DNA of 5,262 nucleotides, taken from NCBI GenBank assembly GCA_026397575.1, contig JAPLUP010000245.1, positions 1-5,262 on the forward strand, written 5' to 3'. This stretch comes from Candidatus Zixiibacteriota bacterium. Its GTDB lineage: Bacteria > Zixibacteria > MSB-5A5 > CAIYYT01. The translations under genes were made by a program, and so were the position numbers. Positions 1-5,262 of this stretch are shown here, piece after piece. A model generated the notes under the pieces. It was given only the letters and a program-made list of their open reading frames with translations, had not been told where the DNA came from and searched no databases. Position 1 is the first letter of the stretch; each line of letters opens with the position of its first letter.

Positions 1-1
1 A

Positions 2-1615
2 TCGAAAGAGGGCGAAAAGAAGGATACGGTCAAGGTCCAGATTGACTTTGCAGGCATTATCGATCGCAAGGTGGGCATTGATGTACCGGCGGGAAATTAT
101 GGGAATCTCAAAGCCATCGGCGGCAAGTTCTATTATCTATCCTTCCTCGATCGTGGTATGATGCCCGAGGGGCCGCCTGATCAAGGAGATCATTACAACC
201 TTCATCTCTACGACGTCAAAGAACAAAAGGACACGGTGGTAATGCCGAGCATCAATTCGTTTGATGTCTCGGATGACAACAGCACTCTGGTTGTGAAGAA
301 ACTCGATCAATTTAGGCGAATGGATGCCGGCGCCCAGTCGCCACCGCCACCGGACGACAAGAATGCCTCAGTCAATCTTGATGAGGTAACACTGGAAGTC
401 AACCCGCGGGACGAGTGGAAACAGATGTACAATGAAGCCTGGCGGATGGAGCGAGATTTCTTCTACGATCCCAACATGCATGGCGTCAACTGGCAGAAGG
501 TGCGGGATCAATACGGCAGCCTGATCGATCGCATTTCCACTCGCGATGAACTGAATGATCTGATTGGGGAGACGATCTCGGAGTTGTCGGCGGGGCATAC
601 TTACGTTTATGGTGGCGATAAACGGATGCCAAAGTCAGTCTCGGTTGGACTTCTGGGAATTGATGTGTCGACCGATAAAGCAAGCGGCGAGTACAGGATT
701 GCGCGTATCCTTTCACCTCATCCCGGCAAGAAGGGACTGGCTTCGCCATTGGCCGATCCGGGATTGAATATCAATGTTGGTGACTATCTTCTTGCAATCG
801 ACAACCAACCGTTGGACATTCACGAGCATTATCTGAAGTATCTGGCAAACAAAGCTGGCAAGCTGGTGCAGTTGACCATCAACGATAAACCGACACTCAC
901 CGGCGCTCGACAGGTTATCATCAAGACGATGGATTCCGAAGATCAGCTTCGCTACGATGACTGGGTGGAGAGCAAACGTCAGTATGTCGAGAAGGCTTCC
1001 AACGGCAAGATCGGTTATATTCATCTTTCGGACATGGGGGGCGCGGGTCTGTCGGAGTTCGGTTGGCAATATCCGCCGCTGTACAAGAAGGACGGGCTGA
1101 TCATTGATGTGCGATATAACGGCGGTGGGTTCGTGGCTGAAATGATCTTGTCACATCTGTCCCGCAAAGTTTGGGCGGTAGGGAGGTGGGGTGGCTACGG
1201 GAGTACATCGCCAAGACCAACCAGCGCCTTCTACGGCCACATGGCAGTAGTGTGCAACGGCGAAACCGGTTCTGACGGCGAGACATTTACTGAAGGAACC
1301 AAAGCATTGAAGCTGGGACCTGTGATCGGTGAGCGCACCTGGGGTGGCTGGGTCGGGATTCGCGGCGACAAACCGCTGAGCGATCGTGGCGGCATTACCA
1401 GCCCTGAATTTCCGACATGGAGCATCGACGGGAAATGGATAATTGAAGGCTGGGGTTCAGACCCTGATATCACCGTAATCGAAGATCCCGCTTCCGCGCT
1501 GGTGGGCAAGGACACACAGCTTGACTATACGATCAACTATCTCATGAAGAAGATAGCCGAGGAACCGCGGAAATATCCGCAGCATCCTCCTTATCCGGAC
1601 AAGAGTCTGAAGTAA
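2..1615 (+). CDS. Tricorn-type serine protease (S41-like), C-terminal part, 5' truncated by window edge
   Basis: The reading frame is open from the first base, so the start lies upstream; 537 codons are visible, about half of a typical tricorn (about 1,070 residues). Numbering from nt 2, residues 1-118 look like the last beta-propeller blades and end in a proline-rich linker (SPPPPDD). Residues about 132-205 fit the C1 domain (DEWKQMYNEAWRMERDFFYDP). Residues about 214-297 fit a PDZ domain, and about 334-507 the C2 catalytic domain. The likely active site is visible: His199 (SAGHTY, nt 596), the NGGG oxyanion loop (nt 1118-1129), nucleophile Ser424 (ETGSDGE, nt 1271) and Glu482 (IIEGWGSDPDI, nt 1445). 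In Thermoplasma tricorn the residue before the catalytic His is Ser; here it is Gly. Tricorn proteases cut peptides into short fragments, often downstream of larger proteases. Whether this one is exported cannot be judged without the N-terminus. The family call is strong; substrate and location are unknown. Confidence 0.9.
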   Translation, partial: SKEGEKKDTVKVQIDFAGIIDRKVGIDVPAGNYGNLKAIGGKFYYLSFLDRGMMPEGPPDQGDHYNLHLYDVKEQKDTVVMPSINSFDVSDDNSTLVVKKLDQFRRMDAGAQSPPPPDDKNASVNLDEVTLEVNPRDEWKQMYNEAWRMERDFFYDPNMHGVNWQKVRDQYGSLIDRISTRDELNDLIGETISELSAGHTYVYGGDKRMPKSVSVGLLGIDVSTDKASGEYRIARILSPHPGKKGLASPLADPGLNINVGDYLLAIDNQPLDIHEHYLKYLANKAGKLVQLTINDKPTLTGARQVIIKTMDSEDQLRYDDWVESKRQYVEKASNGKIGYIHLSDMGGAGLSEFGWQYPPLYKKDGLIIDVRYNGGGFVAEMILSHLSRKVWAVGRWGGYGSTSPRPTSAFYGHMAVVCNGETGSDGETFTEGTKALKLGPVIGERTWGGWVGIRGDKPLSDRGGITSPEFPTWSIDGKWIIEGWGSDPDITVIEDPASALVGKDTQLDYTINYLMKKIAEEPRKYPQHPPYPDKSLK

Positions 1616-1632
1616 GAGGGTAGAGATTTCAG

Positions 1633-1664
1633 GTCCTGCCCACGATTCCGTCGTGGTTCAGGAC
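1633..1664 (+). terminator. Hairpin downstream of the protease gene, possible terminator without T-tract
   Basis: GTCCTG (1633-1638) pairs with CAGGAC (1659-1664), and CCACGA (1640-1645) pairs with TCGTGG (1651-1656). A small internal bulge (C opposite TT) separates the two stems and the loop is TTCCG. It begins 18 nt after the protease stop codon. No run of T follows, so it is not a classical intrinsic terminator. It could be a 3'-end stabilising or Rho-associated structure, or a copy of a palindromic intergenic repeat. The hairpin is seen directly; its function is inferred. Confidence 0.4.
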
Positions 1665-1708
1665 TTGACGGAACGGGGATAAAAGGCACGTTGCATGAGC
1701 TCGTTAAA

Positions 1709-1722
1709 CGGTCGGCTGACCG
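1709..1722. other. Short hairpin with 5-bp stem and GGCT loop
   Basis: CGGTC (1709-1713) and GACCG (1718-1722) form a perfect 5-bp stem around GGCT. It lies in the 251-nt gap between the protease and the nucleotidyltransferase gene. No T-tract follows. It may belong to the 3' end of the protease transcript or be incidental, since stems this short are common by chance. Confidence 0.25.
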
Positions 1723-1774
1723 CGCTGTCCGCCAGCCTCCCTGCGAATTGTGTCCGCAAGCACCAATTCAATGC

Positions 1775-1804
1775 TTGACTTGCTCTCCCACAATAGGATA
1801 TTAT
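1775..1804 (+). promoter_or_regulatory. Predicted sigma-70-like promoter of the nucleotidyltransferase module
   Basis: TTGACT (1775-1780) matches five of six -35 consensus bases, and TATTAT (1799-1804) matches five of six -10 bases, with an 18-nt spacer. Transcription would begin near 1811, giving a leader of about 55 nt before the ATG at 1867. The promoter lies inside the longest possible reading frame, which argues against the upstream start codons of that frame. Confidence 0.6.
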
Positions 1805-1807
1805 CCT
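1795..1807. promoter_or_regulatory. 13-bp palindrome over the -10 box, candidate operator
   Basis: AGGATA-T-TATCCT is a perfect odd inverted repeat with 6-bp arms, and the -10 hexamer lies within it. This is the usual position for a repressor site that blocks RNA polymerase, and many toxin-antitoxin operons are autoregulated this way. No DNA-binding domain is obvious in either downstream protein, so any regulator is unidentified. The palindrome is seen; the operator role is inferred. Confidence 0.35.
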
Positions 1808-1866
1808 TTCGGTCGTCGTTGATGTTCCCCATTATGGCCTTTCATCGCCGGGAGCTTACTTGCAAG

Positions 1867-2418
1867 ATGAATGAGCAGCTAGATTTCTTGAAACTGATAG
1901 CATCGCGGCTTGACGGCGCTGGAATGCCATACATGATAACCGGTTCCATGGCCATGGCAGTCTACTCGCAGCCGCGGATGACCCGTGATATCGATCTGGT
2001 GGTGGATTTGAATCCGGCCGATGGGGATAGACTGGTGGGATTGTTCAGGGAGGATTGTTACATCGATGGCGAAGCGGTGAAAGATGCAATCAATCGTGCC
2101 TCAATGTTCAATGTGATTCACAAAGAATGGACGGCAAAGGCAGACTTCATCATCAGGAAGAACGAGGAGTACCGCAAGGTGGAGTTCGCCCGCAGACGGA
2201 AGGTCTCCGTTGCGCAGGTAGACGTTTGGGTCGTTTCGGTTGAGGATCTCATCTTATCGAAACTGGTTTGGCGTGGGCAATCGCGTTCAGAGCTACAATT
2301 AACAGACGTGCGTCAGCTGATAACCTCGAATCCGGGACTTGATTGGAACTACTTGAGAAAGTGGGCGACAGAGCTTGGTGTCGAGGGGACACTCTGGGAG
2401 ATGAAGAACAATGCATAG
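1867..2418 (+). CDS. Stand-alone nucleotidyltransferase-fold protein (AbiEii / DUF6036-like)
   Basis: This is a 183-residue protein with the minimal nucleotidyltransferase signature. Gly26-Ser27 (MITGSMAMAVYS) is followed by Asp41-Ile-Asp43 (MTRDIDLVVDL), and a plausible third acidic residue is Asp93 in KADFII. The middle and C-terminal segments (VSVEDLILSKLVWRG, residues 123-137; LTDVRQLI; LDWNYLRKWATELG) resemble those following the catalytic core in AbiEii/DUF6036-type nucleotidyltransferases. Such proteins transfer a nucleotide to protein or RNA targets, and several relatives are toxins or antitoxins; the substrate here is unknown. I chose ATG 1867 because the family homology begins there, GGGAG (1850-1854) lies 12 nt upstream, and a good promoter at 1775-1804 lies downstream of the longer frame's start at 1750 (also GTG). 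ATG 1834 or 1822 cannot be excluded. The stop codon overlaps the next gene by 8 nt, so the two are probably translationally coupled. Confidence 0.75.
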   Translation: MNEQLDFLKLIASRLDGAGMPYMITGSMAMAVYSQPRMTRDIDLVVDLNPADGDRLVGLFREDCYIDGEAVKDAINRASMFNVIHKEWTAKADFIIRKNEEYRKVEFARRRKVSVAQVDVWVVSVEDLILSKLVWRGQSRSELQLTDVRQLITSNPGLDWNYLRKWATELGVEGTLWEMKNNA

Positions 2419-2674
2419 CGAATCGCCGCAATTGGAGAGACTCTACGTTGAAATACTCATGTCTCTGTCTCCGGGGGAACGCCTGATAATGGCCTGCAGA
2501 ATGTACGATACCGCGAAGCAGCTGGTAATTGCCGGGATACGGATGCAAATGCCAAATGCCAGCGAAGCGCAAGTGCGAGCTCGGTTTTTTCTACGAATGC
2601 ACGGGACCGACTTCACTCCCGAGGAACTGGCCAAGATCTTGCGGGAGCTTCCCAACATGCAATTGGATAGCTAA
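2411..2674 (+). CDS. Small uncharacterised protein, partner of the nucleotidyltransferase gene
   Basis: This is an 87-residue soluble protein with no signal peptide or membrane segment. It appears largely helical: an N-terminal helix (QLERLYVEILMSL), a central SPGERLIMACRMYDTAKQLVIAGIR segment (residues 20-44), an acidic/arginine-rich stretch (ASEAQVRARFFLRMHG, residues 50-65) and a C-terminal TPEELAKILREL helix. From memory, short proteins with a similar 'SPxERLxxAxxMxDTAxxLVxAGI' core and 'RxFLRxxGxDF' tail occur widely in bacteria, but I know of no assigned function. The ATG overlaps the upstream stop by 8 nt, and GGGAG (2396-2400) lies 10 nt before it, inside the upstream gene. Co-expression with the nucleotidyltransferase therefore looks obligatory. 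It could be a cognate antitoxin, toxin or accessory subunit. The gene itself is well supported; its role is unknown. Confidence 0.7.
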   Translation: MHSESPQLERLYVEILMSLSPGERLIMACRMYDTAKQLVIAGIRMQMPNASEAQVRARFFLRMHGTDFTPEELAKILRELPNMQLDS

Positions 2675-2683
2675 GAGACTGGT

Positions 2684-2693
2684 CATCCGGATG
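2684..2693. repeat. 10-bp perfect palindrome after the small gene
   Basis: CATCCGGATG is self-complementary and lies 9 nt after the TAA of the small gene. With no loop or T-tract it is unlikely to be a terminator. The rest of the 132-nt stretch 2675-2806 shows no gene or RNA that I can recognise. Confidence 0.25.
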
Positions 2694-2806
2694 GATGTCG
2701 GATGGGCAGGATTTTGGATAGCAAACGGCTGTGGTGCAGGGTGTTGGGATCAGAAAGCGGCTGGCTTGCTACGCCTGACGACCTCAAAAATAATCCTCCG
2801 AAGTTC

Positions 2807-2834
2807 TTGACAATCGGTCGTTTGTTCGTATCTT
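2807..2834 (+). promoter_or_regulatory. Predicted sigma-70-like promoter of rplM-rpsI
   Basis: A perfect -35 box TTGACA (2807-2812) is followed after 16 nt by TATCTT (2829-2834), which matches four of six -10 consensus bases. Transcription would begin near 2841, giving a leader of about 32 nt. That is too short for an elaborate L13 leader structure. The position just ahead of a ribosomal protein operon fits strong, growth-linked expression. Confidence 0.65.
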
Positions 2835-2872
2835 TATTAGTTTCTATAGGAATGCCTTCTGAGGAGTAGTGA

Positions 2873-3307
2873 GTGAAAACAGTAATACCGAAAATTGGCA
2901 GCGTCGAACAGAAGTGGTACGTTGTCGATGTCAGCGGCAAGATTCTTGGTCGGCAGGCGGCCAGAGTCGCCCGCATCTTGATGGGAAAGACCAAACCGGA
3001 ATATACGCCGTTTCTGGATTTCGGCGACTTCGTGGTAGTAATTAACGCCGCCAAAGTGCGGTTGTCGACGCCCAAGAAGGAATCGATCAAGACCTATCAC
3101 TGGAACACTTTGTATCCGGGTGGTCACCGCCAAATCACATTTGCCAAGGCGGTCAAGCTGAATTCGGCAGAGGTCTTTCGTGATGCGGTTTGGGGCATGC
3201 TTCCCAAGGGTCCGCTGGGGCGTCAGATGCTTACCAAGCTGAAGGTCTATGCCGGCAGCACGCATCCCCATGCAGCGCAGAAGCCCGAAGTACTGGAGCT
3301 GAAATAG
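2873..3307 (+). CDS. rplM: 50S ribosomal protein L13
   Basis: This 144-residue protein is of normal family length and is a component of the large ribosomal subunit, binding 23S rRNA early in assembly. Recognisable L13 features in order are WYVVDVSGKILGRQAARVA (residues 14-32), GDFVVVINAAKVRLS, YPGGHRQITF, the highly conserved AVWGMLPKGPLGRQML, and LKVYAGSTHPHAAQKPEVLEL at the C-terminus. The start is GTG, supported by GAGGAG (2861-2866) with 6-nt spacing. An overlapping GTG at 2869 is in another frame. It is the first gene of the rplM-rpsI operon and lies directly behind a predicted strong promoter. The call is certain; the exact start codon is very likely. Confidence 0.98.
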   Translation: MKTVIPKIGSVEQKWYVVDVSGKILGRQAARVARILMGKTKPEYTPFLDFGDFVVVINAAKVRLSTPKKESIKTYHWNTLYPGGHRQITFAKAVKLNSAEVFRDAVWGMLPKGPLGRQMLTKLKVYAGSTHPHAAQKPEVLELK

Positions 3308-3318
3308 TTGTATTATTT

Positions 3319-3358
3319 GACACCAGCGCGGGGGAGAATTGTGCACTCCGGTGGTGTC
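3319..3358 (+). other. Hairpin in the rplM-rpsI spacer
   Basis: GACACCA (3319-3325) is perfectly complementary to TGGTGTC (3352-3358). An inner GGAG/CTCC stem (3333-3336 with 3346-3349) closes a 9-nt loop. The structure fills most of the 68-nt spacer and ends 6 nt before the AAAGG of the rpsI ribosome binding site. It lacks a T-tract. It might be an RNA processing or stability element, or a translational regulatory site, that tunes S9 relative to L13. The pairing is seen; the function is inferred. Confidence 0.45.
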
Positions 3359-3375
3359 GATATGAAAGGTAGTTG

Positions 3376-3768
3376 ATGGCACAAGAGAAGATTCACACGC
3401 GCGGAATGCGCAAAAATGCCGTCGTCAGTCTCTGGCTCACTGCCGGAACCGGCAAGTGGACGGTCAACGGCAAAGAGCTGTTGCCGTATCTGACCCGCGA
3501 ATCGCTGGTGGCGATTGCCACTGAACCTTACCGAGTTGCCAACTTGGAAGGCAAATTCGATATCGTTTGCAAGGCGCACGGTGGCGGTCTGTCGGGACAG
3601 GCGGGCGCGATTCGCCTTGCAATAGCGCGAGCGATCATTACGTTCAACCCGGAATTGCGCAAGCTGCTTAAGGCCGCCGGCATGTTGACTCGCGATTCGC
3701 GGATGGTGGAGCGCAAAAAGTACGGCATGGTCAAGGCACGCAAGCGGTTCCAGTTCTCGAAGAGATAA
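3376..3768 (+). CDS. rpsI: 30S ribosomal protein S9
   Basis: This 130-residue small-subunit protein is of family-typical length; the basic tail of S9 reaches the ribosomal P site. Diagnostic segments are TGKWTVNGKELLPYL (residues 25-39), the GGGLSGQAGAIRLAIARAI signature in the middle, DSRMVERKKYGMVKARKR, and the C-terminal QFSKR. The N-terminal GMRKNAVVSLWL differs from the usual GRRKxAxARVxL. ATG 3376 is preferred over the adjacent in-frame TTG 3373 because it yields the standard MAQEK-like start and lies 5-6 nt behind AAAGG. It is the second gene of the operon, 68 nt behind rplM. Confidence 0.97.
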   Translation: MAQEKIHTRGMRKNAVVSLWLTAGTGKWTVNGKELLPYLTRESLVAIATEPYRVANLEGKFDIVCKAHGGGLSGQAGAIRLAIARAIITFNPELRKLLKAAGMLTRDSRMVERKKYGMVKARKRFQFSKR

Positions 3769-3781
3769 GGCTGCGATGCTT

Positions 3782-3801
3782 GGCAGAAAAATTCTTCTGC
3801 C
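3782..3801 (+). terminator. Hairpin after rpsI, possible operon terminator
   Basis: GGCAGAA (3782-3788) and TTCTGCC (3795-3801) form a perfect 7-bp stem around AAATTC, 13 nt after the rpsI stop. GATG (3775-3778) and CATC (3807-3810) could extend it weakly. No T-run follows on the + strand, so termination would not be of the classical intrinsic type. The position suits the 3' end of the rplM-rpsI transcript, but read-through into rpsB is possible. Confidence 0.4.
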
Positions 3802-3827
3802 GGGGCCATCTAAATGAAAATCATCGT

Positions 3828-3925
3828 CGTCAGTTCACCACTTGCTGACTGACGGCGCATGAATCATAAACAACGACACACATCCGGGGATCCGGGCAGG
3901 TGGTCAGGTTTCGACTTGTCCTGCC
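3828..3925 (+). promoter_or_regulatory. Inverted repeats upstream of rpsB, candidate leader RNA
   Basis: Two inverted repeats precede rpsB. CGTCAG (3828-3833) pairs with CTGACG (3849-3854), and GGCAGG (3895-3900) pairs with CCTGCC (3920-3925). The second encloses a GTC...GAC mini-stem and lies about 50 nt ahead of the rpsB start. Ribosomal protein S2 represses its own operon through the mRNA leader in some bacteria, so a regulatory leader is plausible. I found no convincing promoter in 3769-3975; the best match (TTGCTG-N17-CATAAA, 3842-3870) is poor. I do not recognise a named leader family. Confidence 0.3.
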
Positions 3926-3975
3926 AATTGGAGATGAACCGGGTGGCGGATTAACCAAACTTCAGGAGTCACCTC

Positions 3976-4755
3976 ATGACCGAAATCACAATTCGCGACC
4001 TCCTCGAGGCGGGCGTGCATTTTGGGCACCAGACAAGGCGCTGGAACCCCAAGATGAAGCGCTTCATCTTCGCGGAGAAAAACGGCGTTTACATCATCGA
4101 CCTTAACAAGACCCTGACTTCACTTAAGACGGCTTGTCAGAAAGCGCGCGAAGTCATCTCCAAGAATCAGCCGATTCTGTTTGTCGGCACCAAGAAACAG
4201 GCTCAGGATGTGATCAAGTCCGAGGCGATCCGCTGCCAGCAGTTCCACGTTACCGAAAGATGGCTTGGTGGCATGATGACCAACTTCCCAACGATTCGCA
4301 AGAGCATCAAGCGTCTGAAAGACATCGAGCGGATGCAGGAAGACGGCACTTTCGAGAAGCTGACAAAGAAAGAGATTGCCGGTCTGACCAAGGAGAAAGA
4401 TAAGCTTGATAAAGTGCTTGGCGGGATCAGAGAGATGAACCGTCTGCCGGGATTGCTTTTTATAGTGGACTGCAAGAAGGAGCGGATTGCGGTGGCGGAG
4501 GCCAAGAAGCTCGGCATCCCGATCATCGGGATAGTCGACACGAATTCCGATCCCGACCCAATCGATTTCCCGATCGCCGGCAACGACGATGCGATCAAGT
4601 CGATTCGTGTCATCACCCGACAGGTGGTTGACAGTGCTATCGATGCACGTTCGCTAGTGCTCGACAGGGAGGGTGCGCTGGCGAAGGCTGATGATGATTC
4701 AGAAGGCGCCGCCCTGAAAGTGGTGGACGCGGGTTCCAGGACAGCAGAAAGGTAA
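3976..4755 (+). CDS. rpsB: 30S ribosomal protein S2
   Basis: This 259-residue small-subunit protein (E. coli S2 has 241) is needed for late 30S assembly and for S1 docking in bacteria that have S1. Diagnostic features are the N-terminal [44 protein letters not shown], the [14 protein letters not shown] signature, a charged helical hairpin (residues about 110-150), and [50 protein letters not shown]. The last 25 or so residues form a poorly conserved, partly acidic tail. AGGAG (3964-3968) lies 7 nt before the ATG, making the start secure. It is the first gene of rpsB-tsf, separated from rpsI by 207 nt and from tsf by 7 nt. Confidence 0.98.
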   Translation: MTEITIRDLLEAGVHFGHQTRRWNPKMKRFIFAEKNGVYIIDLNKTLTSLKTACQKAREVISKNQPILFVGTKKQAQDVIKSEAIRCQQFHVTERWLGGMMTNFPTIRKSIKRLKDIERMQEDGTFEKLTKKEIAGLTKEKDKLDKVLGGIREMNRLPGLLFIVDCKKERIAVAEAKKLGIPIIGIVDTNSDPDPIDFPIAGNDDAIKSIRVITRQVVDSAIDARSLVLDREGALAKADDDSEGAALKVVDAGSRTAER

Positions 4756-4762
4756 TCAGACA

Positions 4763-5262
4763 ATGTCAATTAGTGCAGATATAGTAAAACAGTTACGCGA
4801 ACGCTCCGGCGCCGGTATGATGGACTGCAAGAAGGCGCTTGTCGAAGCCGGGGGCGATATGGAAAGGGCAATGACAATCCTGCGGGAGAAGGGTATCAGC
4901 AAGGCTGCCACCAAGGCAGGACGGGCAACGAAAGAGGGCGTCATCGGTTGTTACGTTCACCCGGGCGACAAGCTGGCAGTATTGGTCGAGATCAATTGCG
5001 AAACCGATTTTGTGGCGCGTACGGATCAGTACAAGGAATTGGCCAGGAATCTGGCCATGCACGTTGCCGCTGCCAATCCGCTCGTGGTAAGGCGCGAAGA
5101 ACTATCACAGGAGCAGATTGCCGCTGAGCGAGATATCTACAGGACGCAAGCGCTCAATGAAGGCAAGCCGGAAAAGATCGTCGATAAGATAGTGGATGGC
5201 AAGGTCGATAAGTACTACGCCGAAGTTTGTTTAATGGAACAGGCGTATGTCAAGGATCCGGA
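4763..5262 (+). CDS. tsf: Elongation factor Ts, 3' end beyond the window
   Basis: EF-Ts exchanges GDP for GTP on EF-Tu in the cytoplasm. The visible 166 codons have no stop and run off the window. The N-terminal UBA-like domain carries the LRERSGAGMMDCKKAL motif (residues 11-26) and ILREKGISKAATKAGR. The core follows with HPGDKLAVLVEINCETDFVAR (residues 66-86; the TDFVAR loop contacts EF-Tu) and LAMHVAAANP. Then comes the conserved NEGKPEKIVDKIVDGKVDKYYAEVCLMEQAYVKDP. The order of motifs fits the short, single-core EF-Ts of Thermus (196 residues) and not the two-subdomain E. coli type, so about 30-40 residues are probably missing. AAAGG (4748-4752), inside the end of rpsB, serves as ribosome binding site with 10-nt spacing, and the 7-nt gap indicates cotranscription with rpsB. 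Confidence 0.97.
   Translation, partial: MSISADIVKQLRERSGAGMMDCKKALVEAGGDMERAMTILREKGISKAATKAGRATKEGVIGCYVHPGDKLAVLVEINCETDFVARTDQYKELARNLAMHVAAANPLVVRREELSQEQIAAERDIYRTQALNEGKPEKIVDKIVDGKVDKYYAEVCLMEQAYVKDP

Noticed and set aside
713..1069. 118-codon open frame on the - strand within the protease gene
   Set aside because: The forward frame encodes the well-defined PDZ and C2 domains here; the reverse frame has no recognisable features.
1665..1693. TTGACG after the protease hairpin as a promoter
   Set aside because: The sequence 16-18 nt downstream has no -10-like hexamer.
2720..2765. Reverse-strand stretch ending ACCCTGCACCA, resembling a tRNA 3' end
   Set aside because: No matching acceptor stem, no TTCGA-type T-loop and no anticodon arm can be assembled around it.
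2529..2810. 93-codon + strand frame overlapping the small gene and the gap after it
   Set aside because: Its first half is an out-of-frame reading of the 87-residue gene and the rest is a Gly/Trp/Cys-rich translation with no ribosome binding site.
3317..3345. TTGACA upstream of rpsI as an internal promoter
   Set aside because: No acceptable -10 box occurs 15-19 nt downstream, and the hexamer overlaps the hairpin stem, which explains it better.
2837..3382. 181-codon open frame on the - strand, antisense to rplM
   Set aside because: It lies opposite the unmistakable L13 gene and has no family resemblance; it is a codon-bias shadow.
4203..4769. 188-codon open frame on the - strand, antisense to rpsB
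   Set aside because: It is a serine-rich, low-complexity translation opposite S2; a shadow of the real gene.

Overview
The window looks like an ordinary chromosomal stretch of a bacterium of moderate GC content (roughly 50-55% by eye), with every supported gene on the + strand. The ribosomal proteins and EF-Ts are clearly bacterial. A tricorn-type protease together with a short, Thermus-like EF-Ts would suit an uncultivated FCB-group lineage (for example a Zixibacteria-like genome), but this placement is inference, and the sequence alone does not settle the phylum.

Layout. (1) Positions 2-1615 hold the C-terminal half of a tricorn-type serine protease: end of the beta-propeller, C1, PDZ and S41-like C2 catalytic domain. 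Its start lies outside the window. (2) Positions 1616-1866 are intergenic, with two hairpins and a good sigma-70-like promoter (TTGACT-N18-TATTAT) whose -10 box sits inside a 13-bp palindrome. (3) Positions 1867-2674 hold a compact two-gene unit: a stand-alone nucleotidyltransferase-fold protein with GS...DxD motif, and an 87-residue uncharacterised protein whose start overlaps the first gene by 8 nt. This is the least understood part of the window and the best candidate for an undescribed system, possibly toxin-antitoxin-like. (4) Positions 2807-3768 hold the ribosomal protein operon rplM-rpsI (L13, S9), with a TTGACA-N16-TATCTT promoter just upstream and a hairpin between the genes. (5) Positions 3769-3975 are intergenic, with a hairpin after rpsI and further inverted repeats that may form a leader for the next operon. 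(6) Positions 3976-5262 hold rpsB-tsf (S2, EF-Ts), with tsf running off the window end.

The four translation genes form the familiar rplM-rpsI / rpsB-tsf arrangement that supplies ribosome subunits and the factor that recycles EF-Tu. The protease and the nucleotidyltransferase module are separate transcription units that happen to lie upstream, and nothing in the sequence ties them to translation. No tRNA, rRNA, CRISPR array, insertion sequence or attachment site was recognised.
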